47,453 nt of DNA from Sphingomonas bacterium. GTDB lineage: Bacteria > Pseudomonadota > Alphaproteobacteria > Sphingomonadales > Sphingomonadaceae. The position numbers and the translations under genes are program-made. The notes below the pieces were generated by a model. That model saw only the letters and a program-made list of their open reading frames with translations, did not search any database and had not been told where the DNA came from. Below are positions 36,941 to 44,642 of the stretch, piece after piece. Location: positions 1-47,453 of the forward strand of contig NZ_JAQGKZ010000138.1 in assembly GCF_028289855.1 (NCBI RefSeq), written 5' to 3'. Numbering within the stretch: position 1 is the stretch's first letter; every line of letters begins with the position of its first letter.

Positions 36941-37507
36941 ATGGCGGTGTGGATCGTACTCGGCGTTGTCGCCGTTCTGCTCATCTACCTGGTGATGATC
37001 TACAACGGGCTGGTCCGCATGCGCGCGCTGGTCCGCGAGGGGTTTAGCGGGATCACCGTCCAGCTCCGCCGCCGCGCCGATCTGGTCCCCAATCTGGTCG
37101 CGACGGTACAGGGCTATGCCACGCACGAGCGCGAGGTGCTCGATCAGGTCACCGCGCACCGCGCCGACGCGATCAACGCGCAAGGCGTCGATGCGACCGC
37201 CAAGGCCGACGCCCAGATGACCGGGCTGCTCGGCAAGGTAATCGCGGTCGCGGAGGCCTATCCCGACCTCAAGGCCAGTGCGAACTTCCAGCAGCTCCAG
37301 ACCGAGCTCGCCGAGATCGAGGACGAATTGTCGAGCTCGCGGCGATACTACAACGCCACCGTCCGCGACCTCAACACCGGCATCCAGTCATTCCCCAACG
37401 TGCTGATCGCGGGGCCGATGGGGTTCAAGGAAGAGCCGTTCTACGCCGACGATCTGCCCTCGATATCGGTCGCGCCCAAGGTCAGTTTCGGCGCGGCTGG
37501 AGCGTAA
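36941..37507 (+). CDS. lemA: LemA family protein
   Basis: 188 residues. One N-terminal membrane helix (WIVLGVVAVLLIYLVMIYNGLV), then the LemA core: RRRADLVPNLVATVQGYATHE, QLQTELAEIEDELSSSRRYYN and VRDLNTGIQSFPN. LemA proteins are anchored helical-bundle proteins of unknown biochemical role. They are nearly always found with a DUF2207/TPM-type partner, which follows here after 3 bp. The ribosome site is a G-rich stretch (TTGGGGG) before the ATG. Confidence 0.95.
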   Translation: MAVWIVLGVVAVLLIYLVMIYNGLVRMRALVREGFSGITVQLRRRADLVPNLVATVQGYATHEREVLDQVTAHRADAINAQGVDATAKADAQMTGLLGKVIAVAEAYPDLKASANFQQLQTELAEIEDELSSSRRYYNATVRDLNTGIQSFPNVLIAGPMGFKEEPFYADDLPSISVAPKVSFGAAGA

Positions 37508-37510
37508 GGC

Positions 37511-39487
37511 GTGCGCCTGCTCGCGCGTTTCCTCGCGGTCGCCTTGCTCGCGCTGCCGATAGGGGCGGCGGCGAGCTATCACGGTGGCGGACCGGCGCCG
37601 GTCCCGGAACCGGCCCCGGTCGCGGCGCCGGTGCTCGACGAGCGTATTCTGAGCTTCGTCAGCGATGTGAAGATCGCCAAGAGCGGCGATCTCGACGTGA
37701 CCGAGACGATCACGCTCAATTCGACCGGCGACCAGATTCGCCACGGCATCAACCGCGATTTCCCGACGACCTACCGGACCAATTACGGCCAGACGACGAG
37801 CGTCGGGTTCACCGTCCTGTCGGTCGATCTGGACGGCAAGCCCGAACATTACGAGCTGATGAGCCAGAGCAACGGGGTGCGCGTGCGGATCGGTGAGGCC
37901 GAGACGTTGATCGACCCTGGGCAGCACATTTTCGTGATCCATTACCGCACGACGCGGCAGATCCATTTCGGCGACAAGACCGACGAACTCTACTGGAATG
38001 CCACCGGCAACGGCTGGATGTTCCCGATCGACATGGCGGAGGCACGGATCACGCTGCCCAGCCCGGCCGCGTTCGGCGAGCGCGCGGTCTACACCGGGCC
38101 GGATGGATCGACCGCGAAGGATGCCGAAGTGGTGTCCGAAGGCCCCGGGACGATCGTGTTCCGCACCACCGCGCCGCTCCCGGCCTATGGTGGCCTGACC
38201 GTCGCACCGGCTTTCCCGAAGGGCGTGGTCGACGCGCCGAGTGCCAGCACGAAGCTCAGCTGGTGGTTGCAGGATTGGGGCGCCGCGTTTGCCGGCATCC
38301 TGTCGCTGTTCGGGGTAGGTTGGTTCTATTTCCGCTCATGGCTGACCGTCGGGCGCGGCCCGCGCGCCGGGCCGGTGGTGCCGCTGTTCGCGCCGCCGAA
38401 TGGGCTCAGCGCGGCGGCGGTGCGGTATATCTCGCGGATGGGGATGGACAACCGCGCCTTCACCGCGGCGATCGTCGAGCTCGGCGTGCGCAAGCAAGTG
38501 CGCATCACCAAGGAAGGCGACGGCTGGTTCTCGAAGGGCACGACGACGCTCGACCGTACCGCGCACGACGCCAATCTGCCCGCGCCCGAACAGGCGATGA
38601 TCGACAGCTTGTTCGGCGGCGGCGATACCTTGGAGCTCAAGCAGGCCAACCACAGCACGCTGCAGGCCGCGCGGTCGGCGCTCGAAAGCGATCTCGAGGC
38701 GGCATATTGCGGGCCGTTGTTCCAGAAGCACGGCGACGTCGCGGGGCTCGGCCTGCTCGCCCTGCTGGTGGCGGTGGTGTTCGCGTCGTTGATCGCCATC
38801 GCGACGCGGGGCTCCGCGGCATCGTCGGTCGAACTGTCGATCCCGTTGCTCGCCGCGGGCAGCATGATCCTGGCCTGGTGGCTGCGCCGCGTCGCCCAGC
38901 GCAGCAAGGGCGCGGGGATGTGGTTCGCGTGGATCGGCGTGGTGATTCTGATCGGCCTCAGCCTGATGTTCGCGTTCGCCGCGGTCACCAACGCGCTGGC
39001 CGCGGGCAAGTTCGCGGTGCTGTTGCCGCTGCTGGTGTTGCCGGTCGCGCTGACCGCGTTCCGCTGGATGTACGCGCCGACGGTCGAGGGGCGGCAAGTG
39101 ATGGACCGGATCGCCGGGTTCAAACAATATCTCGGCATTACCGAGGAAAACCGGCTGGAAGTGCTCCACCCGCCCGAAAAGACCCCCGAATTGTTCGAGA
39201 AATATCTGCCGTACGCGATCGCGCTCGACGTCGAGAACCATTGGGCGAACCGCTTCGCCGGGGTGCTCGCGGCGGCAGCGGCGGCGGGGACGACCGCGGG
39301 CACGATGGGGTGGTATGTCGGCAGCGGCAACATCTGGGACGACCCCAGCGGGTTCGCCGGCAGCGTCGGGTCGTCGCTCAACAGCGCGGTGTCGTCGGCC
39401 GCGACATCGCCGAGCAGCAGCAGCGGATCTGGCGGCGGCGGATTCTCGGGCGGCGGCGGCGGGGGTGGCGGCGGATCGGGGTGGTAG
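37511..39487 (+). CDS. DUF2207 membrane protein, partner of LemA
   Basis: 658 residues starting at GTG. A signal peptide (MRLLARFLAVALLALPIGAAAS) precedes the DUF2207 extracytoplasmic domain (ILSFVSDVKIAKSGDLDVTE, then GINRDFPTTY). Membrane helices lie near 255-275, 415-440 and 445-520. The cytoplasmic part has FKQYLGITEENRLEVLHPPEKTPELFEKYLPYAIALDVENHWA, a conserved block of the family. The tail is a Gly-rich run ending GGGSGW, also typical. Forms a lemA-DUF2207 unit; function unknown. Confidence 0.92.
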   Translation: MRLLARFLAVALLALPIGAAASYHGGGPAPVPEPAPVAAPVLDERILSFVSDVKIAKSGDLDVTETITLNSTGDQIRHGINRDFPTTYRTNYGQTTSVGFTVLSVDLDGKPEHYELMSQSNGVRVRIGEAETLIDPGQHIFVIHYRTTRQIHFGDKTDELYWNATGNGWMFPIDMAEARITLPSPAAFGERAVYTGPDGSTAKDAEVVSEGPGTIVFRTTAPLPAYGGLTVAPAFPKGVVDAPSASTKLSWWLQDWGAAFAGILSLFGVGWFYFRSWLTVGRGPRAGPVVPLFAPPNGLSAAAVRYISRMGMDNRAFTAAIVELGVRKQVRITKEGDGWFSKGTTTLDRTAHDANLPAPEQAMIDSLFGGGDTLELKQANHSTLQAARSALESDLEAAYCGPLFQKHGDVAGLGLLALLVAVVFASLIAIATRGSAASSVELSIPLLAAGSMILAWWLRRVAQRSKGAGMWFAWIGVVILIGLSLMFAFAAVTNALAAGKFAVLLPLLVLPVALTAFRWMYAPTVEGRQVMDRIAGFKQYLGITEENRLEVLHPPEKTPELFEKYLPYAIALDVENHWANRFAGVLAAAAAAGTTAGTMGWYVGSGNIWDDPSGFAGSVGSSLNSAVSSAATSPSSSSGSGGGGFSGGGGGGGGGSGW

Positions 39488-39680
39488 GGTAGCGGGGCGG
39501 TTGGCGGGGCGGGCGCGAGCGAAGCCCGCGCTGTTACGTCGGACGGGTCGAGCGGCTGGGCCGCTCGCCCGCCGGCCGGCCGCGCCGCGAGTCTTTGGAT
39601 AGCGTCCGCTAACCAAAGCCGCGGCTTGGCTTCCCACATTTCCCGCAGAACGCGCAAGAATCGCATAGCCGCGCGCACGA

Positions 39681-40235
39681 TCATGTCCGCCGCCGCGATT
39701 TGCGCGCTGCCGGTTCGACCGGGTCGGGCCACACCACCGGCCCCAGCCGCGCCTCCGCCTCGGCGCATTGCTGACGATAAATTTCCGCGCGCGCGATCCG
39801 CTCGCGATGCGCCGGCACCATGTTGCGCCGCTCCGCCCACAACACGCGCAGCGCCCCCAGCAGCAGCCGGTCGTCATTCTTCTTGCGCCACCCGACGACC
39901 GTGCCGCGCCACATGATCGGAATCTGGTCGGGGTCGGCGAGCCGATCGAGCACGCGAGCGTGCGCGGCGGTCGCGCCATGCTCGATCGCCCGGTCCCACG
40001 CGTACGCGAAGCCGCTATGCTCGCCCGCGCGCCGCCGCAGCTGATAGGCCGATCGCGGCGTCATCCCCACCGACCGCGCCGCCATCGCCACCACCGCGCA
40101 CCGCGCCAGCGCGGCAACGAACGCGCGCTGCACCTCCGCGGACCAGCCGCCGGTGATGTGGCGCGTTTGCGGAACAGGGGTGAAGGTGAGCAGGTCGCGC
40201 GGCGGCGGGGGCGGCAGGTCGTCGTGGCGGGACAT
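39681..40235 (-). CDS. Uncharacterised helix-turn-helix protein
   Basis: 184 residues. The segment VAALARCAVVAMAARSVGMTPRSAYQLRRRAG (about 41-72) is a clear helix-turn-helix: a helix, a turn around SVGM, and a recognition helix. The rest is helical and basic, with SRRRT at the C-terminus and a Pro-rich N-terminus. The pattern recalls small terminase subunits or transposase-type DNA-binding proteins, but no phage gene is near, and I do not assign a function. Start at 40235 lacks a good ribosome site. The 193 bp between its stop and the DUF2207 gene contain short GC-rich hairpins and an open frame coupled by ATGA. Confidence 0.7.
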   Translation of the reverse strand: MSRHDDLPPPPPRDLLTFTPVPQTRHITGGWSAEVQRAFVAALARCAVVAMAARSVGMTPRSAYQLRRRAGEHSGFAYAWDRAIEHGATAAHARVLDRLADPDQIPIMWRGTVVGWRKKNDDRLLLGALRVLWAERRNMVPAHRERIARAEIYRQQCAEAEARLGPVVWPDPVEPAARKSRRRT

Positions 40236-40435
40236 AACGGGAACATACTATGGGGTGGAGGTTGTAGGAAAGGGTGATCTGCGCACAAATGCGTTCGTTT
40301 GATAACGGCCAAGATTGCCAAAAAGCGACCGTTCGGTCGGCAGATCGCGAACGTCCGCTTATGGTGGCAAGGGGGCTGTCAGCTTTCGGCGGACTGAACT
40401 TGGAAAGCCGCCGCCTTTCGAGGTAGTGGAAGGAC

Positions 40436-40846
40436 ATGCCCGACACGCGTTTCGTAAAACTCAATCACGACTGGAACGCCGAGCCTAACGACCCGGGGGA
40501 GCAGATTAGCTTTGCGTCCGGTGTAGTTGAACTCGCCTTCAACCTGAACCCTTGGGCTTATGAGGCCGATGAGGGCGCGCGCGCTTTGCTATATTTTAGT
40601 GGAGCGGTGAAATGGCGGCTTGGCTCAACTAACGACGAGGGTTGGTATCGAGGGCAATGTCGATACGGCAAAGCCGCACCCGAGTGGGGTGAGTTTTATG
40701 AGATTGGCGGTAGCGATCCACTACGCGATCAGCCCAACGATTGGCATGAAGTAGGCCCACTGAGGGCAGATGCGCGCCACTTTCTTTTCTACCTCAGGGA
40801 TAACACGTTCGAATGCATAGCTGCGGATTGGTCGCTCCGCCGTTAG
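40436..40846 (+). CDS. Uncharacterised protein, 136 residues
   Basis: ATG at 40436 with GGAAGG just before it. The sequence is soluble, acidic and aromatic-rich (FVKLNHDWNAEPNDPG, VELAFNLNPWAYE, DEGWYRGQCRYG, GEFYEIGG, HFLFYLRDNTFECIAADWSLRR), consistent with a small beta-rich domain. No family is recognised. Base composition is lower in GC than the surroundings. Its last 126 bases overlap the end of the frame on the opposite strand. The 200 bp upstream contain palindromes related to those at 40899 and 41254 (for example AGCGACCGTTCGGTCG near 40325). Confidence 0.65.
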   Translation: MPDTRFVKLNHDWNAEPNDPGEQISFASGVVELAFNLNPWAYEADEGARALLYFSGAVKWRLGSTNDEGWYRGQCRYGKAAPEWGEFYEIGGSDPLRDQPNDWHEVGPLRADARHFLFYLRDNTFECIAADWSLRR

Positions 40847-41230
40847 TCGTCCATCCCGCCTTGGACGTCCGCTTTGAGGGCTGGTATGACAAACGAGCAG
40901 CGACCGACCTTGGGTCGTTAGCGGTCGCTCTTCGAACGCCCTACGCAGCGACGTTTCATATTGGGCGGTCGCCCGGGCAAGCGCCGCCTGACGCACCCTA
41001 ATGAAGCGCCGAAGGATCAAAGCGATCACCACGAACGACACAACCATCGGAGCGATAAACGCGACGGCGTCGGGTCTATCTCGCCAGAACGCGTAGTAGC
41101 CAGCCATCAAAGTGAATGTGGCAGCTCCAAACCAAAAGATCGCAATGTAAAATGACATGGCTGCCCACGAGCGGTGTGGCTCAGGCCGACCGGTTTGTCG
41201 GTTAATGGTGTAGCGAAGTAGCGGCAGCAC
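40721..41230 (-). CDS. Putative two-helix membrane protein with a repeat-derived C-terminal tail
   Basis: Starts at GTG 41230, with GGAG four bases upstream. Residues 1-95 look like a real gene: two membrane helices (MSFYIAIFWFGAATFTLMAG and AVAFIAPMVVSFVVIALILR) and a basic helical stretch (FIRVRQAALARATAQYETSLRRAF). From about residue 98 the frame runs through an intergenic palindrome (40899-40929) and then antisense to the gene at 40436. The last 70 residues therefore appear to be accidental coding, perhaps after a repeat removed the original stop. Total 169 residues. Function unknown. Confidence 0.5.
   Translation of the reverse strand: MLPLLRYTINRQTGRPEPHRSWAAMSFYIAIFWFGAATFTLMAGYYAFWRDRPDAVAFIAPMVVSFVVIALILRRFIRVRQAALARATAQYETSLRRAFEERPLTTQGRSLLVCHTSPQSGRPRRDGRLTAERPIRSYAFERVIPEVEKKVARICPQWAYFMPIVGLIA
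40899..40929. repeat. Palindromic repeat with TTGGGTCG core (copy A)
   Basis: AGCGACCG at 40899-40906 pairs with CGGTCGCT at 40922-40929. The right half, TTGGGTCGTTAGCGGTCGCTC, differs at few positions from the copy at 41266. Confidence 0.75.
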
Positions 41231-41253
41231 TGCGCTCCAATACCATTCGAATT

Positions 41254-41286
41254 GAACGTCCGCTATTGGGTCGATAGCGGACGTTC
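41254..41286. repeat. Palindromic repeat with TTGGGTCG core (copy B)
   Basis: A perfect 13-bp inverted repeat, GAACGTCCGCTAT / ATAGCGGACGTTC, with loop TGGGTCG. It lies between the anti-sigma gene and the small membrane gene. A third, partial copy (TGTCCGCTATTGGGTCG) is at 44401-44417. Confidence 0.9.
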
Positions 41287-41337
41287 GCCGGCGGACTGAT
41301 AATGCCCCTTAGGTCGAAAACCGCGTCCAATGCGCGC

Positions 41338-42078
41338 TCACCGCGCATGCATGAAAGCTTCTCTAAACTGAACCAGATCGCCAACCGCGACATCGGATAC
41401 CGCCCAGAAATCGAGATCGCCCTGACGCCAATGGATCAAGTTGTATCCATCCCCGGCGGTCGCGACCGGTTCGACAAGGGTGCCCACTGGCCACACGAAA
41501 AGGTTGATCGTGTGGAGCCGGCGGCGATAGACGACCGCCGCGACCGTTCGCCCACCGACATAATCGAGCCGCCCACCGACCAGCGGAAAACCTTGCGGTG
41601 TGAGGTCGGGGGTCGGTGGCGAGAAATCGATCTTGCCGTTGAACCACGGTTTGACGACATGCCGGTCGGACGTCGGGATATCGACCAGGTGATCGGCGAG
41701 CAGCGAGCGGACATGGCTCGCGACGAGCTGTTGTTCGAGCCCGGTAGCGGCAGGCTGCGCGGTCGTCAGCATCAGCGCGAGGCTGGCGGCGATCGCCGCG
41801 CCGGCGCCCCCGCTCGCCCAGCCAAGCCGCGCGGGCCACGGATTTGCGCGTGCCGGTGGGGGGAGTGCGGCCTCGATCCGGTCACGCAACGCGGCGGGCG
41901 CGGTGTATCGAAACGCGTCGTCGCTGAGAGTGCCGCGCATCGCGCGCAATTGCTCGAACGCTGCGGCGCAACCCGCGCAGCCGCGCAAGTGCGCCTCGAC
42001 CGCCGCGGCGTTGGCGGCGTCGAGCTCGTCGTCGAGCAGCGCATGGAGCATCATTTCCTTGTCGGCGCACGCGGTCAT
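41338..42078 (-). CDS. Anti-sigma factor with N-terminal zinc-finger domain
   Basis: 246 residues. The N-terminal anti-sigma (zf-HC2) domain has the His-x3-Cys-x2-Cys motif HLRGCAGC after an acidic helix ([19 protein letters not shown]). One membrane helix follows at about 88-106 ([19 protein letters not shown]), then a periplasmic domain with [27 protein letters not shown], seen in membrane anti-sigma factors of this type. The ATG at 42078 overlaps the sigma-factor stop (ATGA), which fixes the start against a longer open frame. It should hold the sigma factor inactive until a periplasmic signal arrives. Confidence 0.9.
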   Translation of the reverse strand: MTACADKEMMLHALLDDELDAANAAAVEAHLRGCAGCAAAFEQLRAMRGTLSDDAFRYTAPAALRDRIEAALPPPARANPWPARLGWASGGAGAAIAASLALMLTTAQPAATGLEQQLVASHVRSLLADHLVDIPTSDRHVVKPWFNGKIDFSPPTPDLTPQGFPLVGGRLDYVGGRTVAAVVYRRRLHTINLFVWPVGTLVEPVATAGDGYNLIHWRQGDLDFWAVSDVAVGDLVQFREAFMHAR

Positions 42079-42683
42079 GCCTGGCGCTCCTCTCTCGCTT
42101 GGTCGCGGACCGGCAGCAGCAGCTTCGCCAGCATCTCGCGCGCCCGCGCCAGCCGCGACATCACCGTGCCGATCGGCACCGCGGTCAGCGCGGCGATCTC
42201 CCGGTACGATAGTTCCTCGATCTCGCGCAGCACCAGCGTCTCGCGGAACGGTTCGGGCAAATCGGCGATCACGCCGCGCACCGTATCGACCTCGCGCATC
42301 CGCGCCAGCGCGGCCTCCGGCGTGTCGGTAGCGTCGTCGGCGACATTGGCTACCGCCGCCGCCTGTGTTTCGGACAAGGCGACTTCGGACAGCATGACCC
42401 GCTCGCGCCGGACCTGTTCGCCAATCCGGTCGCGCCAGCAATTGCGCACGATCGCGAACAGCCATGCCTTGGGCGCCCCGTCGCGGTGGGTGTCGAACGC
42501 CTTGAACGCGCGCAGGAACGCTTCCTGCACGATGTCCTCGGCGACGATGGCGTCGCCGCTCAAATAGCGCGCGAAATTATACGCGGCGTCGAGGTGCGGC
42601 AGCATCGTCTCACGAAACCGCGCGCGTGAATCGGGCACGACGTCACGCCCACCCACCAGTCGAGGACGAAAGCCGCCGATCAT
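42075..42683 (-). CDS. ECF-type RNA polymerase sigma factor
   Basis: 202 residues. Region 2 is at about 27-95 ([31 protein letters not shown], then [18 protein letters not shown]). Region 4 is at about 138-190 ([44 protein letters not shown]). No region 3 or 1.1, as expected for ECF sigmas. It is followed by its anti-sigma factor with an overlapping start, and preceded by cupredoxin and metallophosphoesterase genes on the same strand. That layout suggests an autoregulated operon. Confidence 0.94.
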   Translation of the reverse strand: MIGGFRPRLVGGRDVVPDSRARFRETMLPHLDAAYNFARYLSGDAIVAEDIVQEAFLRAFKAFDTHRDGAPKAWLFAIVRNCWRDRIGEQVRRERVMLSEVALSETQAAAVANVADDATDTPEAALARMREVDTVRGVIADLPEPFRETLVLREIEELSYREIAALTAVPIGTVMSRLARAREMLAKLLLPVRDQAREERQA

Positions 42684-42700
42684 CCGCTCCCTAGTCTCCG

Positions 42701-43039
42701 TCAGCGCGCCGCGACGACGATCTTGCCCGTCATCATCGGATGGAGCGAGCAGAAATAGGCGAACGCGCCTGCTTTGGTGAAGGTGAAGCTGAACGACTGG
42801 CCGGTGTCGAGCACCTTCGAGCGGAAGCTCTTGTCGGTCGCGACGACGGTGTGCGGGATGTCGTCGTCATTGGTCCAGGTTACCGTCTGGCCGACCTTCA
42901 CCGTCAGCGCCTTGGGACCGAAGGTGAAGTTGGAGATATGGACCTTCGCCGGCGCGGGCGCAGGGGCGGGCGCCGAAATGGCGATCGTGGCGGGAACGGC
43001 GAGCGCGGCGATGCCGGCGGCGAACAAGATGCGGTTCAC
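42701..43039 (-). CDS. Small periplasmic cupredoxin (amicyanin/plastocyanin-like)
   Basis: 112 residues. A signal peptide (MNRILFAAGIAALAVPATIA) is followed by a single cupredoxin domain: HISNFTFGPKALTVKVGQTVTWTN, His in DIPHTVV, then Cys, His and Met in YFCSLHPMMTGKI, a complete type 1 copper site. Start is GTG at 43039 with AAGGA seven bases upstream. It sits between the metallophosphoesterase and sigma-factor genes with gaps of 10 and 17 bp, so the four genes are probably one transcript. Confidence 0.92.
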   Translation of the reverse strand: MNRILFAAGIAALAVPATIAISAPAPAPAPAKVHISNFTFGPKALTVKVGQTVTWTNDDDIPHTVVATDKSFRSKVLDTGQSFSFTFTKAGAFAYFCSLHPMMTGKIVVAAR

Positions 43040-43049
43040 GGATAATCCT

Positions 43050-43985
43050 TCAGGCGAGAGTGGAATCGACCAAGGCGATCGGGTGTGCGCCGCGCACGAA
43101 CGCGACATCGGTGATCCCCAGCACCGCGCGTAGCTGGCCGGGCGGGACGAGCTGGGGGCCGGGAGAAGGGGCGCTCCCGGGCGCGGGCTGGGGAAAGGCG
43201 GTCGATCGGGCGGTGTGAAAGGTCATCCGCCCTTCAACCTTTTGCGCGATCTGGTGGATATGACCGTTGAGGATCGTCACCGATCCGAAGCGGCGGAGCA
43301 GCGCCAGCGCCGCTTGCGCATCGCCGGTGCCCCAACCCCACTCCGCATAGACGGTCCATAACGGGATGTGCGCGAACACGACGATCGGCGTCGAGGTCGC
43401 GTGGCCCGCCAGGTCGCGCCTAAGCCAGGCGAGCTGATCCGCGCCGAGATTGCCCATCCCGCCGGGCTTGAGGTCGGCCACGTTGACCAGCCCGATGAAA
43501 TGCACGCCGCCGTGATCGAAACTGAACCAGCCAGCGCCCTTGCTGTCCTTGCCGTAGCGCGACAGGAACGTCTTGCCGCCGCCTTCATCGACCATGTCGT
43601 GCTCGCCGGGGACGAAGAACGTCGGGATGCCGGTTTCCTTGAGGATCTGGTCGGCATCGTCGAATTCGTCGTCGCGCGACAGCTGCGTGATGTCGCCGGT
43701 GTGGATGATGAAATCGGGCTTGACCGTCAGCGCCCTCACCTTGGCGATCGCCTCGCGATAGGTTGCGCGCGCGTCGGGATTGGCGGGCTTAGCGAAGCCA
43801 ATATGGCTGTCGCTCAGTTGGACGAACGTGAACGCGGCGGGTGACGAAGCGGGCGCCGCCGCCGCGGAATCGATGATCGCGCTCGATGCGATCCCGCCGT
43901 TGAGCGCCCACAGCGCGCCGGTGCCCGCCCATGCCATGCATTTCAGCGCGTCGCGCCGACCGGCCACAAAATCGTCTTCGTGCAT
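43050..43985 (-). CDS. Exported (Tat) calcineurin-like metallophosphoesterase
   Basis: 311 residues. The N-terminus GRRDALKCMAWAGTGALWAL looks like a twin-arginine signal. Metallophosphoesterase motifs are in order: DSHIGF (Asp and His), HTGDIT (GD), GEHDM (normally GNHD, here Glu for Asn), FAHIPLW and NGHIHQ (GHxH). The Asn-to-Glu change in the third motif replaces a usual metal/phosphate contact. Substrate unknown. The ATG has GGAG seven bases upstream. A candidate ECF promoter lies 30-60 bp before it. Confidence 0.9.
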   Translation of the reverse strand: MHEDDFVAGRRDALKCMAWAGTGALWALNGGIASSAIIDSAAAAPASSPAAFTFVQLSDSHIGFAKPANPDARATYREAIAKVRALTVKPDFIIHTGDITQLSRDDEFDDADQILKETGIPTFFVPGEHDMVDEGGGKTFLSRYGKDSKGAGWFSFDHGGVHFIGLVNVADLKPGGMGNLGADQLAWLRRDLAGHATSTPIVVFAHIPLWTVYAEWGWGTGDAQAALALLRRFGSVTILNGHIHQIAQKVEGRMTFHTARSTAFPQPAPGSAPSPGPQLVPPGQLRAVLGITDVAFVRGAHPIALVDSTLA

Positions 43986-44012
43986 TGCTGGCTCCAGGAT
44001 GGTCCTGAAGCC

Positions 44013-44042
44013 AAGACTGGGGCGCGGCCAAATTTATTCCCC
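44013..44042 (-). promoter_or_regulatory. Candidate ECF-sigma promoter upstream of the metallophosphoesterase operon
   Basis: On the minus strand GGGGAATAAA (44042-44033) is followed after 15 bases by GTCTT (44017-44013), about 28 bp before the ATG at 43985. A GGAA-type -35 and a GTC-containing -10 fit the general form of ECF promoters. It would let the operon's own sigma factor drive it. Pattern-based only. Confidence 0.4.
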
Positions 44043-44090
44043 GAGGCGGACATGATCCAAAAGTTTGGCGATTACGTTTTACAAACCCGT

Positions 44091-44291
44091 CTAGAGAAAC
44101 AGGGCTATTATCAGCACGACGCCGGCGCCTGCGATCGCTCTAGACACGACTGTATACCAGAACCGCTTAGGGTATTCGGCCCGTGTCACGTGGTCTTCCC
44201 AGTGGAGTAGCCGACCCCGCGCTATGCAAACCCAAGTTACAATAGTGACCACAGCCGCAGCGAAACCGGCAAATAGAAGGTGGTGGGGCAT
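44091..44291 (-). CDS. Putative small two-helix membrane protein
   Basis: 66 residues with two strong membrane helices, LLFAGFAAAVVTIVTWVCIA (about 5-24) and TVVSRAIAGAGVVLIIALFL (47-66), joined by a charged loop (RGRLLHWEDHVTRAEYPKRF). The ATG overlaps the stop of the small upstream frame (TGATG). GC content is lower than in neighbouring genes. No family recognised. Coding status rests on the helices and the coupling. Confidence 0.5.
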   Translation of the reverse strand: MPHHLLFAGFAAAVVTIVTWVCIARGRLLHWEDHVTRAEYPKRFWYTVVSRAIAGAGVVLIIALFL

Positions 44292-44428
44292 CACTTCGGC
44301 CCTGACTCTACCGACTTAGGCTTCACGATCTTGCGCATCCGCTCGTCAAAGCGGGCATCGTGGTCATTGATCATGGCAGTAGCCTCGCACGCGTCGTCAA
44401 TGTCCGCTATTGGGTCGTAAGCTGCCAT
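44291..44428 (-). CDS. Possible 45-residue peptide coupled to the small membrane protein
   Basis: The frame reads MAAYDPIADIDDACEATAMI, then NDHDARFDERMRKIVKPKSV, ending ESGPK. It is acidic first and basic after. Its TGA shares a base with the next ATG. The first residues come from the TTGGGTCG repeat, so a shorter start at the inner ATG (MINDHDARF, 44374) is possible. No ribosome site is clear. Between 44429 and 44642 I see only palindromic GC-rich sequence and no gene. Confidence 0.35.
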   Translation of the reverse strand: MAAYDPIADIDDACEATAMINDHDARFDERMRKIVKPKSVESGPK

Positions 44429-44642
44429 TGTTGGAATATCGCAGGAACAGCAACTATGGCGGCCGACCTGGTCAAAAGCCGACAGGCGGCTACCAGCTAA
44501 AATTAGCGGGTTAGCCGCGTCCTTCCGCCGCAGCGAAGCCGCGGACCTCGCTCAGGATGCGGCCGAACGGCGTCCGTCGCTGACCATTTCATCCTAAGCA
44601 TCGTCCGCGACCGATGCTATTGCGGCGGCGAAGGGGGCGCCG

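Noticed and set aside
38326..39979. Pro-rich long frames on the minus strand across the DUF2207 gene
   Set aside because: The Pro runs are the antisense of the Gly-rich tail of DUF2207; only the first about 50 codons of the frame at 39684 were kept as a weak candidate.
44042..44210. Plus-strand frame opposite the small membrane protein
   Set aside because: It lacks a ribosome site and coherent composition, whereas the minus strand gives two clear membrane helices.
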